Assembly (NCBI GenBank): GCA_025642075.2
Contig: JAODUO010001778.1
Location: forward strand, 1-64,000
Source: Ridgeia piscesae
Lineage: Eukaryota > Annelida > Polychaeta > Sabellida > Siboglinidae
Direction: 5' to 3'
DNA length: 64,000 bases
Of the stretch, positions 50,101 through 58,789 are shown piece by piece. The notes below the pieces were generated by a model that saw only the letters and a list, made by a program, of their open reading frames with translations, was not told the DNA's origin and searched no databases. The first letter of the stretch is position 1, and every line of letters starts with the position of its first letter. The position numbers were made by a program, and so were the translations under genes.

Positions 50101-51144
50101 GTATGTATTGATAATAATAATAAACAGTTGTTGTAACCATTAGTTGTCTCAGTCATTTCCAGCAACTGTTTATATTATTGCAGTGAATCTGTCATGTTAA
50201 GTGAGCAGCAAGAGGAAGAGCAGCAGTGGCAACAGCAGCAGCAGCAACAACAGCTACAACTACACGAAGAACAGCAGCAGCAGCAGCATATGCAGCTGCA
50301 ACAACACCAGTGGCAACAGCTTAAACAACAGCAACAACATCAGCTGCAGCAGCAACAAAAACAACAGCATGTGCAGTTTAAGCAGCTGCTCCAAGAGCAT
50401 CAGCTGCAGCGGCAACAATCACAACAGTGTCACAACCAACAGCAACGGCTGCAGCAGCAACAACAGTTTGAGCATGTTGGCCTACAAGGTGACAATGGAA
50501 GGAGGGTCAACCACCCTGTGACAGGCGGAGGACGAACTTGTCACAGTCTGCTGTCTGTCTCGTGCCCATCTATCTCACCTGCACCAAGTAAACCTCACCT
50601 TTATTTATCATCGTCTATTGCCAGTAATCATAATCCGAGGTAAAAAATAACGGCCAGAATCATTTCAAGCAATTACTTTGCAAAAAACGACATAAAATTT
50701 AATGCTAGGTGCGGGTTGAAATTTAATTTAATTATAAAATACTGACTAGAAATATGCAAAACCCTGAGTACTTTGTTGCATGTCTCTTGGTTTAAAAGTA
50801 AAAAAACACGTAGTCCGACTGATACACAGAATTAATAAAACGTGCCATTTATTTGTTTTTAATTGTAACGTGAGGCGACCACGCAACGCCACGATGTGGG
50901 GTATCAACAGACAGCGAAAAGTCTCAACTACATAGCTGGACTGCCCCTTACTTCTTTCCCATGTTATGTTGGCAGATTATGGCTATCGAAGTACCAGACT
51001 GTTTAATGGAGTGTGACATGTTTGCATTGACGAAAGATGATGCTTTGTGCCAGGTGTGACCCACACAGTGAGAGTGGCCGGCCAGCCCCGGCAGCCCCGC
51101 CCCCTGACAAGACTGGCAGCAGCCCCTCAGCTGCACAACATTAA
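22146..51144 (+). CDS. Coiled-coil/polyglutamine protein, possible SIX6OS1-like (9 exons recognised)
   Basis: Exons: 22146-22250 (ATG at 22202, in-frame TAA 15 nt before it), 25741-25797, 28616-28742, 32103-32192, 37589-37773, 44052-44143, 48098-48222, 50184-50639 and 51054-51144. Every junction is GT-AG and all phases agree; the coding sum is 1272 nt (423 residues plus stop). The N-terminal 200 residues are charged, heptad-like coiled coil (DLEKIINDLEFENQQYV, LEDYKVDMARLQQDNTQLDE, ILEKYSQEWRDYEKTY). Exons 7 and 8 are CAG/CAA-rich and encode long Gln runs. The pattern DE..(..)HY...(..)E(R/K)...W(..)DY in exons 3-5 recalls the synaptonemal-complex central-element protein SIX6OS1, but this is a weak resemblance judged by eye. 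An alternative end exists: donor at 50488 and the next exon read in another frame to 51223. Introns contain many transposons and minisatellites. Confidence 0.7.
22512..22575. repeat. 19-bp inverted repeat, one mismatch
   Basis: ATCTAAATCAAGATGTTTC at 22512-22530 pairs with GAAACATCTTGATTTGGAT at 22557-22575, with a 26-nt loop. It lies in the first recognised intron of the coiled-coil gene. Confidence 0.85.
22741..25347. mobile_element. Foldback-type element with about 370-bp inverted arms
   Basis: The segment 22741-23110 is the reverse complement of about 24975-25347 at an estimated 75-80% identity: for example ACCTTGATACCTGAC, GGTGACCTACAGATG and GTCATTTTAAAGCTATT occur on one side and their complements on the other. 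The 1.9-kb centre includes segments near 23870-24200 and 24550-24640 that resemble parts of the arms. No transposase frame is visible. It occupies the intron between the first and second recognised coding exons. Confidence 0.75.
25800..28610. other. Intron with no recognised feature
   Basis: AT-rich sequence between exons 2 and 3 of the coiled-coil gene. Short frames exist on both strands (for example near 27338 and 27904) but none shows domain-like content. Confidence 0.5.
29185..30027. mobile_element. piggyBac-like non-autonomous element
   Basis: The left end is TTAA (29181-29184) followed by CCCATTAGGTCCC; the right end is GGGGTCTAATGGG followed by TTGA (30028-30031). Termini starting CCC beside a TTAA target duplication are typical of piggyBac; the right-hand TTGA would be one mutation from TTAA. 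The 843-bp interior has no transposase. It lies in the intron between exons 3 and 4. Confidence 0.6.
30227..31491. mobile_element. Tigger/pogo-like non-autonomous DNA transposon
   Basis: The ends are CAGTCGCGCCTCGCTATAAC and its near-complement GTTATAACGAGGCGCGACTG, flanked by TA on both sides (30225-30226 and 31492-31493). TIRs of the form CAGT..(N)CCTCG.TATAACG with a TA duplication are typical of Tigger/pogo elements. The TIR region contains subterminal repeats of CTATAACGCG and a shared GTGGACCCC. No DDE transposase is encoded in the 1265 bp, which is more GC-rich than the surrounding intron. Confidence 0.85.
30725..30774. repeat. Perfect 18-bp GC-rich hairpin inside the Tigger-like element
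   Basis: CGGCGAAGGCGCCCGTTC (30725-30742) and GAACGGGCGCCTTCGCCG (30757-30774) are exact reverse complements with a 14-nt loop. Confidence 0.95.
32640..37612. repeat. 77-bp minisatellite carrying copies of a 3' splice site and exon start
   Basis: About 65 units of 77 bp (75 bp where one GA is lost, and a few shorter) fill nearly the whole intron between exons 4 and 5 of the coiled-coil gene. Each unit contains GAGTTGTGTAG followed by GACTGAGAGAGGTGAGATCC and TGGA. The last of these is the real junction: intron ...GTGTAG at 37588, then exon 5 starting GACTGAGAG. Thus each unit is about 52 bp of intron end plus about 25 bp of exon 5. Units from about 34510 to 36180 match those from about 36183 to 37612 in order, a higher-order period of about 1.67 kb. 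Very long minus-strand frames here are artefacts of the repeat. Confidence 0.93.
38157..40590. mobile_element. TIR DNA transposon, 2.4 kb, TA-flanked
   Basis: The left end TGTGACCCAGCACAGCAAAA and following TCAGGAATAAGT are matched in reverse complement at the right end (ACTTATTCCTGA...GTGCTGGGTCACA), a perfect TIR of about 32 bp. TA stands outside each end (38155-38156 and 40591-40592). The interior includes minus-strand frames near 39952-39720 and 39690-39600 that look exon-like (MDVAQQRDIDIDRPRPSAQR; LVDLYQELEHVRRFI before a GT) and a CpG-rich stretch at 40080-40300. I do not recognise a transposase. It lies in the intron between exons 5 and 6. Confidence 0.8.
41162..41192. repeat. (TA)n tract
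   Basis: About 30 bp of TA dinucleotides. The surrounding intron from 40592 to 42340 holds nothing else that I can assign. Confidence 0.9.
42350..42870 (-). mobile_element. Jockey/CR1-like LINE reverse-transcriptase fragment
   Basis: The minus strand encodes ITISVPQGSVLGPLLFIIHI, then NNFLQASQLFNCVMYATSLN, then INEWLNINKLL, VDEFNFLGLTSDTNLNWRKH, KTIGILNRLK and DIKVLLYNTLI. These are the RT motifs PQGSVLGP, the YxDD box and FLG.....W..H in order. The catalytic pair is lost (YATS in place of YADD) and several stops and frame changes interrupt the frame, so it is inactive. Both ends are truncated. It lies antisense in the intron between exons 5 and 6. Confidence 0.85.
43555..44040. repeat. 34-bp minisatellite abutting exon 6
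   Basis: Units of 34 bp have the core GTTGTACTTGACAATGACAA followed by ACATGAGTTGTATT; copies are diverged at the edges. The final part, TTGAACTTGACAGTTCATGATCAGAG, is the 3' end of the intron before exon 6 (44052) and resembles a unit. Very similar peptides in several minus-strand frames are artefacts. Confidence 0.88.
44138..44318. repeat. Short tandem array copying the 5' splice site of exon 6
   Basis: Six imperfect units of about 26-35 bp begin CTGAAG or CTGAAA and continue GTTTGTCACAACTCTATAGT. The first unit is the real exon 6 end plus donor (CTGAAG, GTTTGT at 44144). The last unit near 44295 repeats TGAAGGTTTGTCACAA exactly. Confidence 0.85.
44716..44862. repeat. 36-bp minisatellite, about 4 units
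   Basis: Units read GGCGTTCTGGCCACGAAAGG then GACTCAGGTTGATTCA, with TGACC/TGGCC variation. It lies directly before the 84-bp array. Confidence 0.9.
44885..48010. repeat. 84-bp minisatellite with 1260-bp higher-order period
   Basis: About 37 units of 84 bp, each made of two related 42-bp halves: AGTTGGTGGAGTCGAGGAGG..GATACAGTGAAAAAGTGTGTT and AGTTGGTGGACTTGAGGAGG..GATAGAGTTAACA(T/C)GTCTGTT. Marker variants recur exactly 1260 bp apart (15 units): CAGTGATAAAGTG at about 46475 and 47735, and CTTGAAGAGGAG at about 46500 and 47760. Because 84 is a multiple of three, frames of about 1000 codons remain open on the minus strand; they have no codon-level sign of selection that I can see. It lies in the intron between exons 6 and 7. 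Confidence 0.95.
48650..50101. mobile_element. TA-flanked DNA transposon with perfect 25-bp TIRs
   Basis: The ends CCGTAAATCCTGTATTACTA-GCCGC (48650-48674) and their exact complement (50077-50101) are flanked by TA on both sides. Subterminal GCCGCACCCC motifs occur three times near the left end and once near the right, and the right TIR is part of a further palindrome with TACTGTATTAGTAGCCGC. The interior holds a 177-codon frame at 49229-49762 (includes TTAFFDGDNTTIVLTKDYIN) that I do not recognise; no DDE signature is visible. TA duplication suggests a Tc1/mariner/pogo-type element. It lies in the intron between exons 7 and 8, ending 82 bp before exon 8. Confidence 0.9.
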
Positions 51145-51261
51145 CCTTACCCTACCACAGCGCCACCATGAACAACATGGCCAGCAGGTGGCAGCACAAG
51201 AGCTCCCGTCAGCACCAACCAGGGTAACAACTGTTTCCCCTTGCTGTCTGTTTTCTAGTTA

Positions 51262-51520
51262 AGAAGTTACACCATTATAAAAAAGACAGCTGTCTCTGTG
51301 ACAAGAACTTGTACTAAGACAGCTGTCTGTGTGAAAAGAACTCGTACTAAGACAGCTGTCTGTGTGACAAGAACTCGTACTAAGACGGCTGTCTGTGTGA
51401 CAAGAATTCGCACTAAAACAGCAGTCTGTGTGACTAGAACTCGTACTAAGACAGCTGTGGTGTGTGTGACAAGAAGTCATACTATGACAGCTATCTGTGT
51501 GACAAGAACTTGCACTTAAG
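51262..51520. repeat. 33-bp minisatellite, about 7 units
   Basis: Units read GTGTGACAAGAACTCGTACT then AAGACAGCTGTCT. The array follows the last recognised exon of the coiled-coil gene by about 120 bp. Confidence 0.92.
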
Positions 51521-52007
51521 CCAAATGTCTGTTGGAGTATAGAACTCAAAGTCCTCTAAGATTATGCAGGCTTATATGTAGTTCTGTTCTTAATGACTTC
51601 ATATGACGATATCTGCTATTCAAATAATGTTTAAGCACATTATTGTTCACTGTGTGTAGTCACATGTTCTGTATCACCGTTTAGGCTGATGCCTTAGCAT
51701 TGCAAATTATTTAGATGGATTGTTTTGATAAAATTAAGGGGATAAGTGCTGCGAATTTTTTTTTAAATAAATTTTTATGCTAGAGAACTAAAACTTGGTG
51801 GAAATTATCTCTGTGGGTTAAAACACACATAACAAGTGGCATTTATTACTTTGGACATGTATGTACCCTGGAAATGGAAGTTATAAATTTTGTTGGAACC
51901 TTTTTTCAAATTCAAAACAATGCTTTGTGCTACAACATGCTAAATAGGCTACATGTATTGTACATTTATGTATCTACAAATTGTCAAGAGGAATTTGTAT
52001 TATCCAT

Positions 52008-52056
<49 letters not shown>
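52008..52056. repeat. (TA)n tract at the LINE 5' side
   Basis: About 48 bp of TA dinucleotides immediately before the recognisable LINE sequence. Confidence 0.95.
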
Positions 52057-52058
<2 letters not shown>

Positions 52059-52066
52059 GCCTGAAT

Positions 52067-54898
52067 CTCAACGATGGACGAATAATGCTAGGGCGTCCCC
52101 CGGAGGCGACGTGTGCCAGCAGTCCCCGGCTGACATGAGAAGTGGACGAGGGGTATTGCGGAGACCACGGCCACAGCTAAAGAAGATAGTTGAAAGAAAT
52201 GTCAAGATCGGAAGCTGTAATGTGGGATCGATGACTGGGAGAGGGAGAGAGCTGGTAGAGGTTAGCAAAAGAAGGAACATAGGAATCCTGTGTGTGCAAG
52301 ACCATCAGACAGACTAATTAAGCTTAAACTGGTGATAGCTGGAGAGATATTCAACATAGTGTCAGCATATGCCCCACAGAGTGGAGAAACAGAGAAGATA
52401 AAGGAAGAGTTTTTGAAAGACTGGGAAGATGTGATGTCGAGAGTGCCGAAAACAGAAGATTGTAATAGGCGCTGACCTAAATGGACATGTGGGAAAAAAT
52501 CCAGGTGTTTTTCAAAGAGTGCATGGAGGAAAAGGATATGGCCGAAGGAACAGAAGGAGAGAACATTTTGGAAAGCATGGAGAGCATAGACTTGGCATTA
52601 GTGAACACTTTCTTCAACAAAAACGACGAGCATCTAATTATTTATAACCAGAGGGAACAGCTCACAAATTGATTTCACCATGACATGAAGAGCTGATCTG
52701 AAGGAAATGCGAGACTGCAAGGTAATACCAGGAGAGGAGGTTGTATCTCAGCATCGGCTGCTATGTGCAGTCGTGAGGACAAAAGAAGCAAAACATAGGA
52801 GAAGGACCAGAGAAAAGAGGATTAAGATCTGGACTCTGAAGGGAAAAAAGTGAAGGAATGCAGAGACAAAGTGTAAGAGGAATAACAGCTGGAGGCAGAC
52901 ACTAATGCAGAAGAAAGTTGGAAATTATTTAAGAAAGTTGTCATGAGGGCAGCAGAAGAGGTATGTGGAGCCACCAAAGGAGGGAAACCCCTGGAGAGGG
53001 AGACCTGGTGGTGGAATGAAGAGGTGCAGGAGAGCCTGAGAAGGAAAAAGGATGCATTCACGAAATGGCAGATGCAGGGTGGAAACGAACTGAAGGATGC
53101 GTATAAGAACACGAAGAGAGAGGCAAAAGCTGCAGTAGCCAAAGCTAAAAACGAGGCATACAAAGAGTGGTATGACAAGATGGGAACAGAGGAAGGTGAG
53201 CGGGTGATCTACAAGGTGGCAAAACAAAGGGCAAGATCAAGAAGAGACATTGGGGAAGTGAATGTGATTGAAGACCAAATAGGGGAGATGCTAACAGATG
53301 AAGTAAAGATCAAAGAGAGGTGGAGAGAGTATTTCAGCAACCTACTAAATGTAGAAAATGCCAGGGAACAGCTCGGAGATGTACCAGCATTAGAAGGACC
53401 AGTCCAGAAAATATCAAGGAAAGAGGTGAAAAAAGCCATAGAGAGCATGAAACAGGGAAAAGCTGCAGGATCCTCAGGCCTCCCGATAGACCTTATCAAA
53501 CACCTAGGGGAGAGTGGAGTGGACATGATGCATGAAATACTGAAGAGAGTTTGGGAAGAGGAACAGATGCCAGAAGAGTGGAAGAAAAGTGAGATTGTCC
53601 CCATATACAAGCAAAAGGGGACCCACTAGAATGTGGGAACTTTAGAGGCATTAAGTTGTTGGAACAAAGGATGAAGATGTTTGAGAAGATTGTAGAGCGG
53701 TTTGAATTTAGTCCATGGAAAGGTACAACAGATGCAGTATTTATTATACAACTGCAAGAAAAACATAGAAGTGCACAAGATTTTATTCCTTACCTTCGTA
53801 GATTTGGAAAAAGCGTATGACAGGGTGCCCATGTATCTGGTGTATTGGTGTCTGCGAAGGAGAGGTATCCCAGAGGAGCTAGTGAGGCTAGTAGAAGCAA
53901 CATACCATGGAGCATCAACAGTAGTGAGAACCATGCATGGCAGAACTGATGAGTTTCCCATCAAAGTTGGCCTACACCAGGGATCAGGGCTAAGCCCATT
54001 CCTGTTTATCGTAGTAGTAGATGTCATCAGCGAAGAGTTCAGATGCGGTTTGCCACGTGAGTTGCTGTTTGCTGACGATCTGGCAGTAGTAACAGATACA
54101 GAGGAGGAGATGCAGAGGAGATGGCTTGATTGGCAGATTGGGATGGAGAGCAAGGGACTAAAAGTCAACATCGGGAAAACTGAAATGATGGTCAGCAGCA
54201 GGAGAGGAACAAAAGCAAACATCAAAGACAGCCAAGGCACAAGCCTCAGGCAGGTGAATAAATTCAAATATTTAGGTGTCACCATCAGTGAAGAAGGAGG
54301 ATCAGAGGAAGCAGTAAGAGCAAGAGTTAGTGCAGCGTGGGGCAAGTGGAGAGATCTATCCGGAGTCATCAGTGACAAGAAAGTGCCAAGGAAATTAAAG
54401 ATCAAGCTCTACATGTCTGTCATTAGACCAGTACTTCTGTATGGAGCAGAATGTTGGACAGTTAGAAAGAAGGAGGAACAGATTCTCGAGAAAACAGAGA
54501 TGAGGATGTTGAGAAGAATTAAAGGAGTAACACTGAGAGACAAAGTAAAGAGTGTGGACATCAGAAAGGAGCTAGGAGTGAATAGTATACAAGAGAAAGT
54601 AAGAGAAATGAGACTACGCTGGTATGGACACATGCAGAGAATGGAAGAAAACAATGAAGTGAGAGCAGTTGTTGACATGAGAGTGCCAGGAAAAAGACCA
54701 AGGGGGAGACCAAGAGGGAGATGGATGGATTGCATCCGAAGGGATATGCAGGCACTGCGGATCACCCCGGAGGATGCCCAGGACAGAACATTCTAGAAAT
54801 CAAGAATTCGGGCCGCTGACCCCACCTAGTGGGGAAAAGGCGAAGAAGAAGAAGATAGATTATATACATTATTATTTTGTTCGAAAATGGTTAATAAC
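52067..54898 (+). mobile_element. Decayed endonuclease/RT LINE (RTE-like), near full length
   Basis: In order on the plus strand: an AP-endonuclease N-terminus (VKIGSCNVGSMTGRGRELVE, RNIGILCVQ), endonuclease pieces in other frames (FNIVSAYAPQSGETEKIKEE, ADLNGHVGKN), a linker with YKVAKQRARSRRDIGEV, RT entry (KKAIESMKQGKAAGSSGLPI, PEEWKKSEIVPIYK), RT core in an open frame 53702-54796 (TFVDLEKAYDRVP, VGLHQGSGLSPFLFIVVVD, LLFADDLAVVTDTE with an intact catalytic FADD), thumb (NKFKYLGVTISEEGG, YGAECWTVRKKEE) and C-terminus (RLRWYGHMQRMEE, GKRPRGRPRGRWMD). Several frameshifts and stops before 53702 and a gap in the endonuclease make it inactive as a whole. A 3' UTR follows, including CCCACCTAGTGGGGAAAAGG and an AT-rich tail. 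Clade assignment to RTE or a relative is tentative. Confidence 0.9.
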
Positions 54899-55267
54899 GT
54901 TTTTTTTATTATTTGGGTGCATGAACTATAACATGGAACTTAGCAGCATATACAAAATCCCTCTTGACAATTTGTAGTGCATGTCATGAAGTACATGTCC
55001 TCCAAATTTGCAGTTGATCTGCCTGACAGTTTTCTCAGGATATTGCAGAAATTTACGCATTGACTAAAAACGGAATTCTGAGAAAACGGGGAAAGAAACA
55101 TGTGTTTATCTTTACACTTTTTTATCTTTCAAGTAGCTTTTGACTATTGAAATATATGTTATAATACTTTTATTGACTATTCATTTGTGAAATAGTAAAA
55201 TACAGTTTGTGGGTAAAATGTACAACACAAATACAATGGTATAGCAAACTCTTCTCCAAGGGTGGTT

Positions 55268-55339
55268 GGCTCTGAAAAGAGCCGTTTGTGTTGTTGGCTC
55301 TGAAAAGAGCCGTTTGTTTTGTTGGCTCTGAAAAGAGCC
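55268..55339 (-). promoter_or_regulatory. Three tandem histone-mRNA-type 3' stem-loops
   Basis: On the minus strand the 16-mer GGCTCTTTTCAGAGCC occurs exactly three times, at 55339-55324, 55311-55296 and 55283-55268, spaced 28 bp apart, each preceded by ACAAA(T/C). This is the canonical 6-bp stem, 4-nt loop of metazoan replication-dependent histone mRNAs. The first begins 11 nt after the stop codon of the transposase gene. The last is followed by AACCACCC and a purine-rich TTGGAGAAGAG, which resembles the cleavage region and histone downstream element. The sequence match is exact; use as a 3' end in this transcript is inferred. Confidence 0.8.
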
Positions 55340-55350
55340 ATTTGTTTTCT

Positions 55351-57330
55351 TCACGAGTCCCTAGAACTCTCCGGAGGCATATGCTGGCGAATCCGGTGAA
55401 GACGTCGACGTTCGCGGTTCCTCTTCTCTTGCACTTCAGTTGAACTTCTCTTGCACTTCAGTTGAAACCCGAAGGCAATTGTTGTCTCTGACACACTCTT
55501 CTCCGTCCCCTGGTTGAACTTGCTGACAGCAATGGCGGTGCCAGCCTCGACACGCAGCTTCCCAAGAAAGTCTGTCTTGAGGCACTTCCTCCAGATGACT
55601 GAGTGCAGACTCTCATTGGGGTTCTGTGTCTTCCCACGAAGGCAGCGGCGGAGGAGGATCTCGTCACCCAGTCGCACGTACACCGGCTTCACAAAGCGAC
55701 CAACTTCACGTGTCAATGGTGTGTGAACATTGTCCTTGTGTGGCCCTGGTCACCCCGGAGGATGCCCAGGACAGAACATTCTAGAAATCAAGAATTCAGG
55801 CCGCTGACCCCACCTAGTGGGAAAAAGGTGAAGAAGATAGATTATATATATTATTATTTTGTTTGAAAACGGTTAATAAAGTTTGATTCTTCGCAACCAC
55901 ATGACGGAAGAAACACCAGCTTGAAGCTCCAGCTGGGCAGCGATCATGATGTGAATCTTCATCAGTCGATAACGCATGAAGGAATGAAGCAAGCACTGCA
56001 TTCCTCATCCCTTCCAAATCGTTCGGGTGGCTGCGTATGGCTCTGATATAGTGCTTCTCGAGCTTCGTGACTGTGGTCGCTGTCAACTTGCCATGTCGTT
56101 TTCCACCAGTGCCGACACCTTCCTGGCAATCCTCACCTGCCACCTTCCTCAACGCTGTGCCAAGCCTCTTTCTGACGTAGTTCACACATTCTTCCTTCGT
56201 CACTGGGCAGTTGTTTCTGTAGATGTTGAGGTCAACGAGATGGTTATACGTCTTCGCATCACCGTCTGACAAGACTGTGACATAGCGGAGCCCATGTCTC
56301 TGTTCAGAGCGACGCCACTATGCAATTGCAGCATCCATTGCACCTGCAGTGCCATGAAAGTTCTTGTTACACTCGTGCCCTCTTCCACTCCCGGTACTCA
56401 TCACTGTCCTTGTCCATGTGATCTCCCACAGTGGAGCAGCCATGGCAGTACAGGCTCAGTACTGCATGGTTGATCACAAGGCAGGTGATCAAATCGATGA
56501 CACTGCAGATTCCGTAGAGTGACTGGTGCAATCGTGTCATCCAGGTTGCATCGTATGACACATCGATGTCTCTCACATCTTCTGGTGCATCACCTGACAG
56601 CTCAGAGTATGCGTGCCTCACACAAGCGGCAGCGTCGTTGAGGCAAGTTGTCACAGTGCCATCTACTGCAACACCTACCTCCTTCTGGTGTCTCACGTAG
56701 GTCTTCTGGTGGATGCAAGGGGAATCCAGCCACCAACAAATCCGTCTGAATCCGGAAAAGCCAACTCCACAGTCCATGGTGCCTGCCACCAACCTCCTTG
56801 TTGTGACAAATGGAGACTGACTGCCACGATCACCAATCTTGCCTGAAGACAGCGTCTCACTGAAGACATGACTGCAGGAGGTGCACTCAGTGCGAAATCC
56901 AATGACAGGGCCCATCTTGTCGACGACAACAACTGTAAGGACACAGGATATTCTTGACGACATTCTTCAGACTCGCCACTTGCACGAAGAGACAGCTGTC
57001 GTCTGTCATGGGAGGTCTATCTTCGCCATGATCGTCAACATCTGGCTGGTCTGACTGTGAAGACGATGCGATGGACAGTTCGCTGTAGGAATGCGTATCA
57101 CCAGATCCAGTGCAAACATCCACATCTTCAGATTCCGTGACGGCCATGCTTCCACTCGCCTTCGTGGCAGCCATGCCGCTTCCGATAGCCATGGCACTAT
57201 CTCCGCCTCCGGTGATGTCGGTCGATTTACGTCGCTGCTCATGCGCATATTTCAGCTGTGCTAACCGGGACCGCTTCCTTGTCCCATAGCCTGTTGGAAT
57301 TCGCTGCTTTTCCTCATGGTCCATCGGCAT
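55351..57330 (-). pseudogene. Mutator-like transposase gene, interrupted
   Basis: Reading the minus strand from the ATG at 57330: a basic N-terminus (TGYGTRKRSRLAQLKYAHEQ) and a Ser/Asp-rich linker; after a frame change near 56930, a Cys-containing region (VIGFRTECTSCSHVF); then the catalytic-type segment VRDIDVSYDATWMTRLHQSL, CSVIDLITCLVINHAVLSLY and CHGC; after a frame change near 56375 and a stop, LRYVTVLSDGDAKTY, KEECVNYVRKRLGTALRK, RAIRSHPNDLEGMRNAVLAS, SWCFFRHVVA; and finally RCLRGKTQNPNESLHSVIWR and the C-terminus ending SRDS and TGA at 55351-55353. The block D.SYD.TW..., CDGDS..., C.NH..KR, NPNESLH..IW is typical of the invertebrate Mutator-like transposase family. A LINE 3' fragment splits the frame at about 55751-55885. 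Two frameshifts, a stop and the insertion make it a pseudogene, yet long stretches are still clean, so decay is recent. Confidence 0.85.
55751..55885 (+). mobile_element. Second copy of the LINE 3' end, inserted in the transposase gene
   Basis: The segment starting CACCCCGGAGGATGCCCAGG and ending at GGTTAATAA matches the 3' end of the LINE at 54763-54897 with few differences (one shortened AAGAAG tract, a few substitutions). Transposase coding on either side (WCFFRHVVA and KDNVHTPLTREVG) shows the point of insertion. It is a heavily 5'-truncated insertion of the same LINE family, in the same orientation as the upstream copy. Confidence 0.9.
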
Positions 57331-57539
57331 ATTTACGAATAAAGCGCGTATAATACAAATCTAATCGCAGACAAAGAACAACTGTCGCCATATTGACTCA
57401 CTTTGTTGTTATGCCGAACTCCAGCCGAACGTTGCCGGAAAGGTTCAAAGGTCAGTGTTAGCCAATCAGAATCGCGAAAGTGCTGATGCCCGGAGCACCC
57501 TGATACTGTTTCAAGCCAATGTATCATGGCCACAGAGTT

Positions 57540-58780
57540 AGATCATTAATCTTTCCCCTATAGACTGGAGTGACAAGCTGGCCCGCTGCACTGAAGCCGC
57601 CGTGGACCACTGGCTGCCATCTACTTGCACGGCAGAAAGTGCTGTACTCACTGGCAGGATATATAGAATAGAACTGTTGAGCAACGTAATAAGTGTAAAG
57701 AAAATCTGCTAAGATGAAAGTTTGAACTTGGATATGTGTCGCTGTGACCCTAGCCCCAGAGCTAGTTAAGACAGCTCATGATTAATTTCTGGAGTAGGCC
57801 AGCAGGGCCAGCTGTTGAATGTGTTGAGTTGGTTCACTGTATTGGGGTAGGGATCTAAATATTTGTCACTGTGGTTCCTTGGCAATGTGAATAATGATCC
57901 AGTTAATTAATGATGTGAATAATGATCCTACATCCGGCTGTAGGGGAATGGATGTGAGAATTCGGTGGTTGACACTGATGTGAGCAACGTTAATCCATTT
58001 GGGGACATGCTGGCTACAGCAGTCATTGTGAAGTAGCAAGTATGGTTATTTCCTGTGGGCACATCACATTCGAATACAATCTTGACCTGAAGGTGGAAAG
58101 GGAAACTGTGGCCATTTTAAGGAAACCTGTTACTATGACATCCATGCTATTGTGTTGTAGTTTGTCTAATTTTATTTATTTATTGTTATTACTATTGACA
58201 CAGTATAATTAGTTAGTTGACTAATTTAATATTACTACTTTTCTACCTTTTCTACTACCGGGTACTGTTGTTGTTAGTAATGTTGGCAGCTTTGTTTTGT
58301 TGTTGTTTTCCCTGTTCTCTCATCCACTTTGCATGGTCTGTTTTTTAATCTGTGAAATTGTAATTAATTATATAGGTCTGGGTGTTCTTGCCAATGTCTT
58401 TGGAGGATGGACTTCAGTTGGTTTATTTTTAAATGACTTTTTTTCATAAAACACCACAACAATTGTGGATCTGGTAGAATAACAAATTAAATAGTACTAA
58501 GCTGTACTCACCCCTCACACAGTGAGACACTGTATACTAAGTATAAGCCTGTTGATTTGTTTCATACTGGCATATTAGTGAGGCAACTGTTTGAACAGAT
58601 TGTACACAATTAAACAACACTGGCTAACTGATGTCAGTAAATAAATAACGTGATAATTATGTAGAAAACTTGGCGCAGTCCTATGTATAAACAGAGACTG
58701 CAGTGGCTTTCTGCCGTGCAGTAGCATGGCTGTCACCAGCCCGTGTTGACTTTCATGGTATCATGTGTCAACTGATAGCG
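57540..58780. other. Unassigned sequence before the 31-bp array
   Basis: A splice-acceptor-like CTTTCCCCTATAG at 57552-57565 precedes an open frame to about 57713 (DWSDKLARCTEAAVDHWLP), but I could not connect it in phase to any gene. The remainder is AT-rich with no frame of note. Confidence 0.4.
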
Positions 58781-58789
58781 GCCGAGGGA

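Noticed and set aside
57566..57713. Possible terminal exon after CTTTCCCCTATAG (DWSDKLARCTEAAVDHWLP)
   Set aside because: It would need an upstream exon ending in phase 1. The alternative last exon of the coiled-coil gene ends in phase 0 at 51223 and the preferred model already stops at 51144, so no consistent link was found.
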